A stretch of 64,000 nt of DNA from Lacibacter luteus (GTDB lineage Bacteria > Bacteroidota > Bacteroidia > Chitinophagales > Chitinophagaceae): contig NZ_SDHW01000001.1 in NCBI RefSeq assembly GCF_004118265.1, positions 806,001 through 870,000 of the forward strand, given 5' to 3'. Shown here one piece after another: positions 9,007 through 18,304 of this stretch (position 1 is the first letter of the stretch; each line of letters begins with the position of its first letter). Made by a program: the position numbers and the translations under genes. A model generated the notes under the pieces. It saw only the letters and a program-made list of their open reading frames with translations, ran no database searches and was not told the origin of the DNA.

Positions 9007-12000
9007 TTAGAAATTTGCCCTGATCATTACACCATAACTTCTTGTTGATGGGTTTGTACCGGCATTGTTTAATGTTTGGAACCATCTTGAACCTGCAGTT
9101 GTTTGTTCAGCATCCATATCCTTTAATGTTCTATAGAGGTAGAACAGGTTACGGCCAAATGCAGATAATTGAATTTTTCTTGCACCAACAAATTTTGCAG
9201 CTTTTTCAGGCAACGTGTAACTCAGAGAAACTTCTCTTAATTTAACGTAAGAGTTCTTCTTAATATACAGTTCATATCTTGAATAGCTGTACTGAGGTCC
9301 ACCCCAGTTGTAAACATTCCAGTAATAGTAAGCCTGAGAAATAACATTGGTATTTTTCTGACCATTAGAAGTAACGCCATCAACCAGCATACCGTCATTA
9401 TAAACCTTTTCACCATTAGGGCCTGCTGTAGCAGTTGTTTGCATACCTTTTCCCTGCGCATTTACATAATAACTGATACCGCCGTGTTCTTTATCCATGT
9501 AGTTCAAACTTTCTTCCAACAAACCACGACTGATCATCCAGTTAATACCCGTTGGCATTACATAACCTCCAAAACGAAAATCGGTAAGCACATCTAAGTT
9601 GAAGTTTTTGTACCGGATTGAATTAAAGAAACCACCTACTACTTTAGGCATTGCGTTTCCTACTTTCACCATGTTGTTAGCATCGAGTGTGTACAAACCG
9701 TTCGAGCCTACTACCTTTTCGCCTTTGCTGTTGGTTAATACAGGGTGTGCATAAAAATCACCCATCGACTGACCTACAACTGATTTCAACTGAGCTGCAT
9801 TGCCATCATAATCCTGATGCAGCAATTCATTTGAACCGGATGATAATTTTTCTACAACATTTTTGTTTTGAGAGAAGTTAACACCAGTTTCCCATTTGAA
9901 ATTCTTTTTACTAACCGGAGTTGCTGTTAATGCAATTTCAATACCCTTGTTACGAAGTGTACCGATATTTGTAAGAACAGAAGTAGCACCAGAACTTGCA
10001 GGAATAGTTAATGGTAAAATCTGGTCTCTGATCTGTGCATTGTAATAAGAAACCTCAAGGCCTAAACGGTTATTCAGGAATCTTGCTTCAACACCAAATT
10101 CCATTTCATGTTTTTCTTCGGGCTTGATCGCATCATTACCAAAAGATGAAGGAATGGTTGTATACAATACCGGTTGGCCACCTACACTTTGTACACCCAA
10201 TGTGTTTTGATTGTATGCAATATTTGCATTGTAGATATCCGGATAGTTACCTACCACACCCCATGAAGCACGCACTTTAGCAAAGCTTACATAAGAAGGA
10301 AGCTTAAACGCATCGGAAAGAATAAAGCTTGAGTTAACAGATGGGTAAACAAAGCTGTTATGACTTGGGTTCATTACAGAAGTACGATCTCTACGCACTG
10401 TTGCCTCAACAAAAAGATAGTTTTTATAGTTGGCATTTACAGTTCCGATAATGGCATCCTTTATCAGGAAAAATCTTGATGAAGAGCTGTTTGCAGTATT
10501 TACCGATGCAGCAACATCATACAGATTTTCTGTACTTAACCCACCATTTGTACCACGGCCAATTAATGTTTGCGTTTCTTTTGTTGCAGTATAACCGGCC
10601 ATTGCATTAAACTCAATATCACGGGTAATGTTCTTAGAGTATGTGAGCAAGGCATCGCCATACAGAATATTATTCTGATAAGAGTTCATTCCAAAATAAC
10701 CAGAGTTACCAAATGCTAAAGGAATTTCTGTTGCCTGTTTGCTTTCTGAACGAAGGGCTGTAAAATCGCTTGAGAATCTTGTACGTAAACGCAGCTCATT
10801 AATAATTTGCCAGGTATTGGTTATGCTACCGATAATACGGTTACTGTACTCATCTTCATTGTGTCTTTTTACTCTCCACACATAATCAGCAATATCACCT
10901 TTAAAGCCATTGTAGATGATATTTTCACCGGGCGTTAAGCTTTGGTTGGTTCCAGTTACAAATCTGTAACCTTTGCTGGTTTGATATTTATTGAGGTACC
11001 AGTCTGCATTATCGAAACGGCCCATCATACCCGTAAAGTTGTTGATCATACGATCAATCGAATATGGACGGTTATGTGTTTTCTGGTTAATAAAGTTTAC
11101 AATTACATCAGTTGTAAACTTCTTGCCGAGTTTAAGCGAAGTATTAAGGTTTGCAATGTTCTTATAATTTTCTGCACCAAGACTTATACCCTGGTTTTGC
11201 TGACGGGTTAAAGAAAACCTTGTAGTTGCATTTGCAGAAGATTGCGAAACAGCAACGTTAATGCTTGAATTTCTTCCGGTTTGGAACAAGCCGGCATAGT
11301 TATCTTTTTGAGCTTCATATGGGCGAATAACACCATCCCAGCCCATTGTAGGCTTACCATCGAACTTAGGTCCAAAGTTGATACTGTAACCAAGAATACC
11401 TCTTGTTTCTTTAATACCATCACCATTTGTATCGTAATAAACAAAACCTTCAGCATCCTGTCCACCATTACTTACGTTCAACGGAGCACCTGCACCACGA
11501 ACATTCTGGTAACGGGGTAAGTAAGCTACCTGATCAACGCTGTAGTTGGCATTAAAATCAACACTAAATCCTCTACTGCTTTTAGAACCTTTTTTTGTTG
11601 TAATCAAAATCACACCATTTACCGCTTCCGAACCATACAAGGCTGCAGCAGATGCTCCTTTCAGAATTGAGATGTTCTCAATATCTTCCGGGTTAATATC
11701 AAGTAATCCATTACCACGTAAACGTTGATCGTTCCAATAATCGTTGTTTCTTACCTCCTCGTTACGGATAGGCACACCATCCATTACAATCAATGGTTGG
11801 TTTTTACCCGTAATAGAGTTAATACCACGAATATTAATGTTCACCGCACTGGTTGCACCACCGGGTGTTGCACCAATACGAACACCGGGCGCTTTACCAT
11901 ATAATGCTGCTGCAAAGTTTGGAGAACCGGCTTGTGTAAGATCTTCGGCTTTAATGGTTGAGCTCGCATACCCAAGCGCCTTCTTCTCTCTTGTAATACC

Positions 12001-12336
12001 CAGAGATGTTACAACTACTTCGCCAATCTCTTTGGTAGATACATCCATGCTTACTTCAAGAGTAGTTCGGCCATTCAAACTTTCCTCCCTGGTTTCAAAA
12101 CCAATAGAAGTAAACACCAACGTAGCATTAGAAGCTACTGTAATGCGGAACGCACCGTTTGCACCAGTTGTTGTTTGATTGGAAGTACCCTTTTCCTTAA
12201 TTGTTACCGAAGCCACAGGATTTCCTTCCGCATCCTTTACGGTACCGGTAACCGTCTTTTTTTCTTGTGCTGTTACACTCAACAAGCACAGAGCTGCCAT
12301 AGTAAAAAGCAGCAATCGTTTAAACAACGTTTTCAT
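9007..12336 (-). CDS. SusC/RagA TonB-dependent outer-membrane transporter (locus A)
   Basis: 1109 residues. Signal peptide (LLLFTMAALCLLSVTAQ), then a carboxypeptidase-regulatory-like domain (VTGTVKDAEGNPV to about residue 110), the junction EVVVTSLGITREKKALGYA, a plug domain (IRGINSITGKNQPLIVMDGVP, ILKGASAAALYGSEAVNG) and a large beta-barrel. It ends with an outer-membrane insertion signal (YGVMIRANF, terminal Phe). It imports oligosaccharides using TonB energy together with the downstream SusD. The GITREKKALGYA signature is typical of SusC partners of SusD-like_2 proteins. No ECF-sigma/anti-sigma pair or HTCS adjoins; the gene directly upstream is a ROK regulator 66 bp away. Confidence 0.95.
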   Translation of the reverse strand: MKTLFKRLLLFTMAALCLLSVTAQEKKTVTGTVKDAEGNPVASVTIKEKGTSNQTTTGANGAFRITVASNATLVFTSIGFETREESLNGRTTLEVSMDVSTKEIGEVVVTSLGITREKKALGYASSTIKAEDLTQAGSPNFAAALYGKAPGVRIGATPGGATSAVNINIRGINSITGKNQPLIVMDGVPIRNEEVRNNDYWNDQRLRGNGLLDINPEDIENISILKGASAAALYGSEAVNGVILITTKKGSKSSRGFSVDFNANYSVDQVAYLPRYQNVRGAGAPLNVSNGGQDAEGFVYYDTNGDGIKETRGILGYSINFGPKFDGKPTMGWDGVIRPYEAQKDNYAGLFQTGRNSSINVAVSQSSANATTRFSLTRQQNQGISLGAENYKNIANLNTSLKLGKKFTTDVIVNFINQKTHNRPYSIDRMINNFTGMMGRFDNADWYLNKYQTSKGYRFVTGTNQSLTPGENIIYNGFKGDIADYVWRVKRHNEDEYSNRIIGSITNTWQIINELRLRTRFSSDFTALRSESKQATEIPLAFGNSGYFGMNSYQNNILYGDALLTYSKNITRDIEFNAMAGYTATKETQTLIGRGTNGGLSTENLYDVAASVNTANSSSSRFFLIKDAIIGTVNANYKNYLFVEATVRRDRTSVMNPSHNSFVYPSVNSSFILSDAFKLPSYVSFAKVRASWGVVGNYPDIYNANIAYNQNTLGVQSVGGQPVLYTTIPSSFGNDAIKPEEKHEMEFGVEARFLNNRLGLEVSYYNAQIRDQILPLTIPASSGATSVLTNIGTLRNKGIEIALTATPVSKKNFKWETGVNFSQNKNVVEKLSSGSNELLHQDYDGNAAQLKSVVGQSMGDFYAHPVLTNSKGEKVVGSNGLYTLDANNMVKVGNAMPKVVGGFFNSIRYKNFNLDVLTDFRFGGYVMPTGINWMISRGLLEESLNYMDKEHGGISYYVNAQGKGMQTTATAGPNGEKVYNDGMLVDGVTSNGQKNTNVISQAYYYWNVYNWGGPQYSYSRYELYIKKNSYVKLREVSLSYTLPEKAAKFVGARKIQLSAFGRNLFYLYRTLKDMDAEQTTAGSRWFQTLNNAGTNPSTRSYGVMIRANF

Positions 12337-12402
12337 TGCAGTTTGTTTTTGGTTAAAAAATAAAGAGACTGTTGTGAATAATGGAAGTAAGTAAATGGTA
12401 GC

Positions 12403-13623
12403 CTAAAGCTCAACCTGGCTACCTGCATTTTTGGTTTTTCGTCTTTCTAACGTATCAAAATGGTCCATTACCAATGCTGCTGCTCCAATTAATTCCGCAC
12501 GAAAACCAAGTGATGAAATTTCGAGGTGTGTATTCTCCGCAATTTTGGGAATACAATGTTCATTGATTGCTTGTTGTATAGGTGCAAGCCATATTTTACC
12601 ACCAACTGATCCTCTTCCGCTCAACACGATCAGTTCGGGATTGAATAAATGAATAAGGATAGATATACCACGGCCTATATGGTAACCCGCTTCTGATAAC
12701 AATTCAATGGCATATTTATCGCCTTTGGTTGCCGCCTCCATAATTTCTTTGGATGAATCTTCGGCATGTTCCAATGTAAGGTTCTTTAAGATCGAAACTT
12801 TCCCCTGCTTTAAACCTGTAATGGCTTTTTCGGTAACAATAAATAACGATGATTCTGTTTCTAAGCAACCACTCTTACCGCAACTGCACATTTTGTTATT
12901 GCTGAAAAGCGGAAGGTGACTGAACTCGCCTGCAAAACCATTGTTACCACGAAACAGTTCGCCTTTTACAACCATTCCGAGACCAATACCCCAACCAATG
13001 TTTACCACCATTACGTTTTGCTTACTGCGTGCAACACCAAACTTTAATTCGGCAAGTGCAATTAAGCTGGAATCGTTATCAATAAAAACAGGTACTCCAA
13101 CAATCGCTTCAACAGTACTTATGATGCTATTACTACCTTCTGTTTTAAGAAAAGAATGATTGATGCCTTTGGTTACATCAACAAAACCGGGCATACCAAT
13201 ACCAATACCGGCAATTTTATCTTTTGAAATACCTGATGCCAGAATATAGTTATTGATGTGTTGTGTTAGCTGTGTAAGTGCTGCCGGATTGTTACTTAAA
13301 GGAAGTTCGATGCGCACCGGTTCCAGCACATAATTGTTCTGCATGTCCAGAATGGCAATACGTGTTACCAACTGATCCATGGCAACCGAAACCACATAAA
13401 GCATATCTGCTTTTAAAGAATATACCAACGGGCGACGTCCTCCGGTTGAATGGGCATAGCCCGACTCAACTACCAATCCCTCTTCGATCAACTCGTTCAG
13501 CACACGGGTTGTAAGCGGAAGGCTTTTATCTGTGAGCAGACTCAAATCGGCGCAGGAAAGCTCCTTCTCAAAATAGAGATGCTTTTGAATCTGGCGTTTG
13601 TAACGACTATTCTTTAACAGCAT
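12403..13623 (-). CDS. ROK-family transcriptional regulator
   Basis: 406 residues. The N-terminal 75 residues form a winged helix-turn-helix (SCADLSLLTDKSLPLTTRVLNEL, GGRRPLVYSL wing). The rest is a ROK sugar-kinase-like domain: GIGIGMPGFVD (139-149), IDNDSSLIALAE with Asp183, GEFSHLPLF with His236, and the ROK zinc signature CSCGKSGCLE (Cys246, Cys248, Cys253). Such proteins (NagC, Mlc, XylR types) are repressors or activators released by a sugar or sugar phosphate. It is transcribed toward susC with a 66-bp gap, so it is the likely local regulator of locus A. The ROK catalytic Asp is present, but with the HTH domain a regulatory role is favoured over a kinase. Confidence 0.92.
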   Translation of the reverse strand: MLLKNSRYKRQIQKHLYFEKELSCADLSLLTDKSLPLTTRVLNELIEEGLVVESGYAHSTGGRRPLVYSLKADMLYVVSVAMDQLVTRIAILDMQNNYVLEPVRIELPLSNNPAALTQLTQHINNYILASGISKDKIAGIGIGMPGFVDVTKGINHSFLKTEGSNSIISTVEAIVGVPVFIDNDSSLIALAELKFGVARSKQNVMVVNIGWGIGLGMVVKGELFRGNNGFAGEFSHLPLFSNNKMCSCGKSGCLETESSLFIVTEKAITGLKQGKVSILKNLTLEHAEDSSKEIMEAATKGDKYAIELLSEAGYHIGRGISILIHLFNPELIVLSGRGSVGGKIWLAPIQQAINEHCIPKIAENTHLEISSLGFRAELIGAAALVMDHFDTLERRKTKNAGSQVEL

Positions 13624-13660
13624 GTGGGCAATCGGTTTTTAAATCGAAGCTAAAATAGAC

Positions 13661-13697
13661 AAACTTTTAAAACTTCTTAAAAAAATTATAAAAGTTT
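13661..13697. promoter_or_regulatory. Candidate operator upstream of the ROK gene
   Basis: AAACTTTT (13661-13668) and AAAAGTTT (13690-13697) form an inverted repeat 38-74 bp upstream of the ROK start, within an AT-rich stretch. It could be an autoregulatory operator. AT-richness makes chance occurrence plausible. Confidence 0.3.
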
Positions 13698-13769
13698 TTC
13701 CACTTATTTATAAACATTCCCAACTTAGCCCACTAACTGTTAGCTTTTTTGGCTTTTTCGCCTACCGGT

Positions 13770-15029
13770 TTAGTATTCCACCTTATAATCTTTCTTCACC
13801 GGCTCACCTTTCCAGGCTTTACGGCTGGTCCAATCGGTTGCAGCATCAGTCCAGAAAGCGTGACTGGCAGGTAAACCAAGCGTTAAAAAGCCAATGCTGC
13901 AGATGTATAAACTACCTGTAGAAGTATATTGATCGGCGATCATTGGCTGATGCCCGTTAAAACCAAGTACTAACCATCCATTGCTATCAAAGTTTTGATT
14001 GCCACTGTACATCTTATCAATAACAGCAGTTAATGCACCACGCACCTGTGCCTGTGTAATATGTGCGGGCAATTTTTCCATTAATGCAACCTGCGCCAAT
14101 ACCTGGAAAGCAGCTGTACGGTAAGTGATGGAACGACCGAATGCAGGATATGTTCCTTCGGGTGAAATGATACGTTCTAAAAATTCAGCATGACGTACCA
14201 TGCGTTGTATTGCCTGATCGTAATCCTGTTGTTGAGCCATTTTCTTTTCAACCAATATTTTCAGCAGATCAACCAACATTGGATGGATGACATACGAGTT
14301 GTAATAATCCATGCTGAACTTTTCACCATCACTATACCATCCATCACCCACATACCATTCTTTTATTTTACGAACACCAAAATCAATACGAGCAGGATCA
14401 TATTGTTCGCCAATACTTAACAGGAATCCTTCGTTAAGTGCAGAAAACAACAGCCAGTTATTATAAGCACCTTTACGGTTGCGTAATGATTTAAACTCTT
14501 CAATAAAACGTTGTTTTGTTACAGCATCAAGTGGCTCCCACAAAGCTTTTGGTGCACGCAAAAATGCATGCGCCACATATGCAGCATCAACAATGGGTTG
14601 TCCTTCCGTACGAAAGTTTAAATAATCAGGATGTGCAGGATCAACAGCATTGCGTAAGCCTTTCAGTAATTCATCACGCAACTGTTTACGCATTTTACCT
14701 TCAGCAGTTTCATCATCAGGCAATGCCAGCCAAGGCGCTACACCAGCCATGGTGCGGCCAACAGCTTCGAGATAGGTTACTTTCTTCACAGGCAAATAAT
14801 ACTGTGGTCCAATTTCTAATGGAAGGTTTTGTTTTAATGTGCCTTCTGCAAGATTATGAATAACAGGGTAAGCAATTTTATACAGGTTGTTTACCCACAC
14901 CTGTCTGTCTTGTAAGCCTTGTGTAACTTGCAGAGCTGCAGTTTCTTTCTTTTTTGTTTTTTGCGCATTGATCGTATTGTACAAACCTGTTACAACAATC
15001 AGAACAAAAAGCAACGTATATTTTTTCAT
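13770..15029 (-). CDS. DUF2264-type secreted protein, putative uronide-active hydrolase
   Basis: 419 residues with a signal peptide (LLFVLIVVTGLYNTINAQ). The body matches the DUF2264 family: VTYLEAVGRTMAGVAPWLALPDDE, NNWLLFSALNEG, DGWYSDGEKFSMDYYNSYVIHPM, AFGRSITYR and TGSLYICSIGFLTLGLPA. The predicted fold is an (alpha/alpha) toroid as in GH88/GH105-type enzymes. I recall DUF2264 being linked to a glycoside hydrolase family acting on glucuronides (GH154), but this cannot be confirmed here. It closes the locus B operon after the lyase and GH88, which fits uronide processing. Gap to GH88 is 44 bp. Confidence 0.85.
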   Translation of the reverse strand: MKKYTLLFVLIVVTGLYNTINAQKTKKKETAALQVTQGLQDRQVWVNNLYKIAYPVIHNLAEGTLKQNLPLEIGPQYYLPVKKVTYLEAVGRTMAGVAPWLALPDDETAEGKMRKQLRDELLKGLRNAVDPAHPDYLNFRTEGQPIVDAAYVAHAFLRAPKALWEPLDAVTKQRFIEEFKSLRNRKGAYNNWLLFSALNEGFLLSIGEQYDPARIDFGVRKIKEWYVGDGWYSDGEKFSMDYYNSYVIHPMLVDLLKILVEKKMAQQQDYDQAIQRMVRHAEFLERIISPEGTYPAFGRSITYRTAAFQVLAQVALMEKLPAHITQAQVRGALTAVIDKMYSGNQNFDSNGWLVLGFNGHQPMIADQYTSTGSLYICSIGFLTLGLPASHAFWTDAATDWTSRKAWKGEPVKKDYKVEY

Positions 15030-15073
15030 ATCCTTCTTATTACACTTAAGCTACTGCTTATTATATAAACAGT

Positions 15074-16342
15074 TTATTTTTTGATAGGAGTAAACAACTT
15101 TTTTCCTTTTAACAACAGATCGTAACGTTGTAACGCTTCAAGAAAATAATAATCGGCATATACAAGTGGCACATTGATCTCAACATTATGTGGAATGCTA
15201 CCAACAGATTGCATCAGCAGAAAATTTCCATTGTTGCCAAGCGGTGCTCTGTAAGCCGGGCTTGCCAATGAATGTAACATCTGTGCCGCAAAGTTGCGGT
15301 ATGCTTTTCCTTTGGTAGTGCTGTATGTACTTAATTCCATTAACGCCGAAGCAACTACTGCTGCAGCTGATGCATCACGATAAAGAGTGGTAATATTTTT
15401 TGCGTTTGAACGTACACCGGGTGTGTAGCCTTGTTGTTGTGCATTAAAATCCCAATACGGAATTTTATCGGCCGGAAGATTTTTGTGATGCATAAAGAAA
15501 TCTGCAAGCCCTTCTGCTGTTTTTAAAAATCGGGGATCTTTTGTTTCACGATACACCATGGTAAAACCATAAATAGCCCATGCCTGTCCTCTCGCCCATG
15601 TTGAATTATCTGCATAACCCTGTGCTGTTTCTCTACCTGCAACTTTGCCTGTAATGGTATCGTAACAAACAACATGATACGAGCTGTAATCTTTTCTTAC
15701 CTGGTACTTCATGGTATTTGTTGCATGTTCTATTGCAATATGACGAAAGGATGTATCGCCGGTTACTTCCGATGCAAAGAACAACAGCTCAAGATTCATC
15801 ATATTATCAATGATCACCGGGAAGTTGTAGGTTTTATTTCCATGCCATGACTTAAATACATTCCACGACTTGATACAACCTGTTACCGGGTTAAACCTTG
15901 TGCTGAGCGAACGGGCAGATTGTACTAAAATATCTTTATACGCTTCGTTACCGGTAAGTCTGTATGCATTGCCATAACTGCAATACATCATAAACCCAAG
16001 ATCGTGATGTTGTGTAAATGTTTTTAAAGGCTCCAGCGTTTCTGTCCATTGCTGTGCTGCCTTTTTCAGTTCTGCATCGTTGCTGTATTCAAACGAATAC
16101 CAAAGACTGCCGGGAAAGAAACCCGGTGTCCAATCGTACATAGACGTAGTTACCAACTTTCCGTTTTTGTTGATGCTGCGTGGAAAAGCAAGTTTACTTT
16201 TATCAACTTCCTTCAACATATTTTTCAGTTGCTTATTGGCATAGCTGAAGTTTTCTTTAATAAAAGCTGTATCCTTTTTATCGTTCCGGAATGCTGTTAA
16301 TACAAGCGCAATAACGCAGACGAACAAGAGTGACTTTTTCAT
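15074..16342 (-). CDS. GH88 unsaturated glucuronyl hydrolase
   Basis: 422 residues with an N-terminal signal sequence (LLFVCVIALVLTAF). The GH88 fold is recognisable from MYDWTPGFFPGSLWY, TQHHDLGFMMY with Asp114, FPVIIDNMMNLELL with Asp179, and ADNSTWARGQAWAIYGF. The two Asp residues correspond to the catalytic pair of GH88 enzymes, which hydrate the enol ether of delta-4,5-unsaturated uronic acid left at the non-reducing end by polysaccharide lyases. It lies 10 bp from the heparinase II/III-type lyase, which would create exactly that end. The pairing strongly supports a uronic-acid polysaccharide substrate for locus B. Confidence 0.93.
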   Translation of the reverse strand: MKKSLLFVCVIALVLTAFRNDKKDTAFIKENFSYANKQLKNMLKEVDKSKLAFPRSINKNGKLVTTSMYDWTPGFFPGSLWYSFEYSNDAELKKAAQQWTETLEPLKTFTQHHDLGFMMYCSYGNAYRLTGNEAYKDILVQSARSLSTRFNPVTGCIKSWNVFKSWHGNKTYNFPVIIDNMMNLELLFFASEVTGDTSFRHIAIEHATNTMKYQVRKDYSSYHVVCYDTITGKVAGRETAQGYADNSTWARGQAWAIYGFTMVYRETKDPRFLKTAEGLADFFMHHKNLPADKIPYWDFNAQQQGYTPGVRSNAKNITTLYRDASAAAVVASALMELSTYSTTKGKAYRNFAAQMLHSLASPAYRAPLGNNGNFLLMQSVGSIPHNVEINVPLVYADYYFLEALQRYDLLLKGKKLFTPIKK

Positions 16343-16352
16343 TCAAATACTA

Positions 16353-18293
16353 TTATTTACTGTTTGTTGATTCGTTTTTGCTGATGATAAACTTATAGCG
16401 GCCTTTGAGTTGTTGCTTCTTCGCAAGCAACACTAACCTGTACACTTCACTACCCCATACTTTCGATAAACGTTGGTCGGTTTGCGGAATGCTTTCGACT
16501 GTTGCGTCAAACAATGCAGCATCGTATTGCATTGTTACAGACTTACCTTCTTTATGCAATACAACAATGCCCGGCTTTGTTAACTGCGGCTTGGCCCAGG
16601 TCATAAAATTGAGTTGATTGGCAGCTTTCTGTTCTGTTAATTCAAACACATCTTCGATTGTAAGTTGATTGCTGCCCAATGTATAATTGCGTACCCATTT
16701 CTGCACAGCAGCGTTTTTATTATAAGCAGCAGCCATGTTCAACGTAAAGAGATTTTTCTTTGCATCGAACGATACATCGCTTGCCCTGTATTGTGTACCG
16801 AACTGTTGCGGCTGTCCATTGATCATTGGAAGATTATGGTAATTGCTTTGCATGGTCCAGATGGTATAACGTTCGCTGCTGAACGTCTGCCTTGTGTAGG
16901 TTCCTACACCTGCATCAATAAATACCGGAGTCGTATCAACATATAAAGAGAACGTACCTACATCATTGTGGTTATGACTTTCGTTATTAAAGCCGGCTTT
17001 CCCTGCAAAAAAGAAACCTGCTTTGTTTTTCATGTAGCAGAATTGTGTTTGCGGATACCAGCTGTATTTTACTGAGGGCAACGCCGGTGATGCAGCGAGC
17101 AATTCATTATACGAAGCAATGTTCTCCATACTGCGGAAAAAATCTCTGCCTGCATTGATCTCTGTTTTTCCATTTGCAGCCTTTACAAGGTATGCAGCAA
17201 AGCTCTGCATCTCCATACTGTTCACAGCTTTGCCATAACGATAAATAACACCTGCATCGCCACCACCTTTTGCAGAAGCATCAGCAAAATTTACCACCCA
17301 ACCGTTACCAACATAACCGCGGCCGATGTATTCGCCCATGTTCCTGATCATGGGTTCGTTGAAAATACTGAGCTTACCTTTACTTGCATTGCTGAGCAGT
17401 TGCAGGTAGTCGTATAGTTTTCCTGCTGCATGTCCCCAATACGAAGGACCTTCTTCACAAGCACCATCGGCCTGCACATAATTGATGAAATGATCTACAC
17501 TCTGCATGCTGCGATGCACAGCTGCTGCCAGTTTATCTTTATCCTCTTCCAGCAAAAGAAAACAAGTGAGCACGTTTGAATTACACCAGGGATTCCAATT
17601 GTTCACCAGCACACCCGGTTTGTAATTAAATGCCTGCCACCAGTAATCACTGCGTTGCATAAAAGGATCAAGTATGCGTTGCTGTATGGTTGATCGAAGT
17701 CGTGCAGCAATTACAGGATTTACTTTATCAAATGCATCATGCAAAAAATACCAGGTCCATGAAAGAAAGGAACCAAGATCACCCGATGTAAGATCAATGA
17801 CCTCTTCCCTGTAATCGGGCAATGCTCTTCTTGATTTTTGTGCGGAGAGATGCGCAGATAAAACCCACGACGACATATCGCATGATTGCCACACGCCGTT
17901 TATGATCTGATCCATAAAGCGGCCTTTGCCTTCTGCAAGTTCTGCAAATACCAACCTGCTTAATGCTGTATTGTTTGCACCAAACGGATTTTCCATTGCT
18001 ACACGGCTGCCGCTGCGTTCGTATTCTAAATAATCAGAAGCTTTTACAACCTTCCATGTATAATCAAGATAGGCCTCACCTTCTTTGATCAACTCTTCTT
18101 TAAGCGAACCGGTAAACGCATCCCATCCTTTCCTGTTAGAATAAGAAGGATAAGTGATCCAGCTTTCTTTTGCTACAAGACTGTTCTTTACATCTGCTAC
18201 TGTTGCTTTTTTTTGCAACAGATCACGCTTCTCGTATGCAAACGACAATGTAAAAAAGAAGAAAAAGCAAATTGTGATAACGCTACGCAACAT
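16353..18293 (-). CDS. Heparinase II/III-family polysaccharide lyase
   Basis: 646 residues with a signal peptide (ITICFFFFFTLSFA). The N-terminal half is an alpha-toroid (VNNWNPWCNSNVLTC, GACEEGPSYWGHAAGKLYDYLQ). The C-terminal half is the heparinase II/III beta-sandwich with GFNNESHNHNDVGTFSLYVD, IDAGVGTYT and YHNLPMINGQPQ. The SHNHNDVG region supplies the metal/catalytic His cluster of the superfamily. These enzymes cleave uronic-acid-containing polysaccharides by beta-elimination. The exact PL family (PL12, 15, 17, 21 or newer) cannot be decided by eye. It is 10 bp from GH88 and 11 bp from GH16. No sulfatase is present in the locus, so a non-sulfated substrate is more likely than heparin or chondroitin sulfate. 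Confidence 0.88.
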   Translation of the reverse strand: MLRSVITICFFFFFTLSFAYEKRDLLQKKATVADVKNSLVAKESWITYPSYSNRKGWDAFTGSLKEELIKEGEAYLDYTWKVVKASDYLEYERSGSRVAMENPFGANNTALSRLVFAELAEGKGRFMDQIINGVWQSCDMSSWVLSAHLSAQKSRRALPDYREEVIDLTSGDLGSFLSWTWYFLHDAFDKVNPVIAARLRSTIQQRILDPFMQRSDYWWQAFNYKPGVLVNNWNPWCNSNVLTCFLLLEEDKDKLAAAVHRSMQSVDHFINYVQADGACEEGPSYWGHAAGKLYDYLQLLSNASKGKLSIFNEPMIRNMGEYIGRGYVGNGWVVNFADASAKGGGDAGVIYRYGKAVNSMEMQSFAAYLVKAANGKTEINAGRDFFRSMENIASYNELLAASPALPSVKYSWYPQTQFCYMKNKAGFFFAGKAGFNNESHNHNDVGTFSLYVDTTPVFIDAGVGTYTRQTFSSERYTIWTMQSNYHNLPMINGQPQQFGTQYRASDVSFDAKKNLFTLNMAAAYNKNAAVQKWVRNYTLGSNQLTIEDVFELTEQKAANQLNFMTWAKPQLTKPGIVVLHKEGKSVTMQYDAALFDATVESIPQTDQRLSKVWGSEVYRLVLLAKKQQLKGRYKFIISKNESTNSK

Positions 18294-18304
18294 CGGTATT
18301 TGTT

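Noticed and set aside
13735-13765. Terminator between DUF2264 and the ROK gene
   Set aside because: The CTAAC/GTTAG stem is only 5 bp and its T-run lies in the plus direction, where no gene ends.
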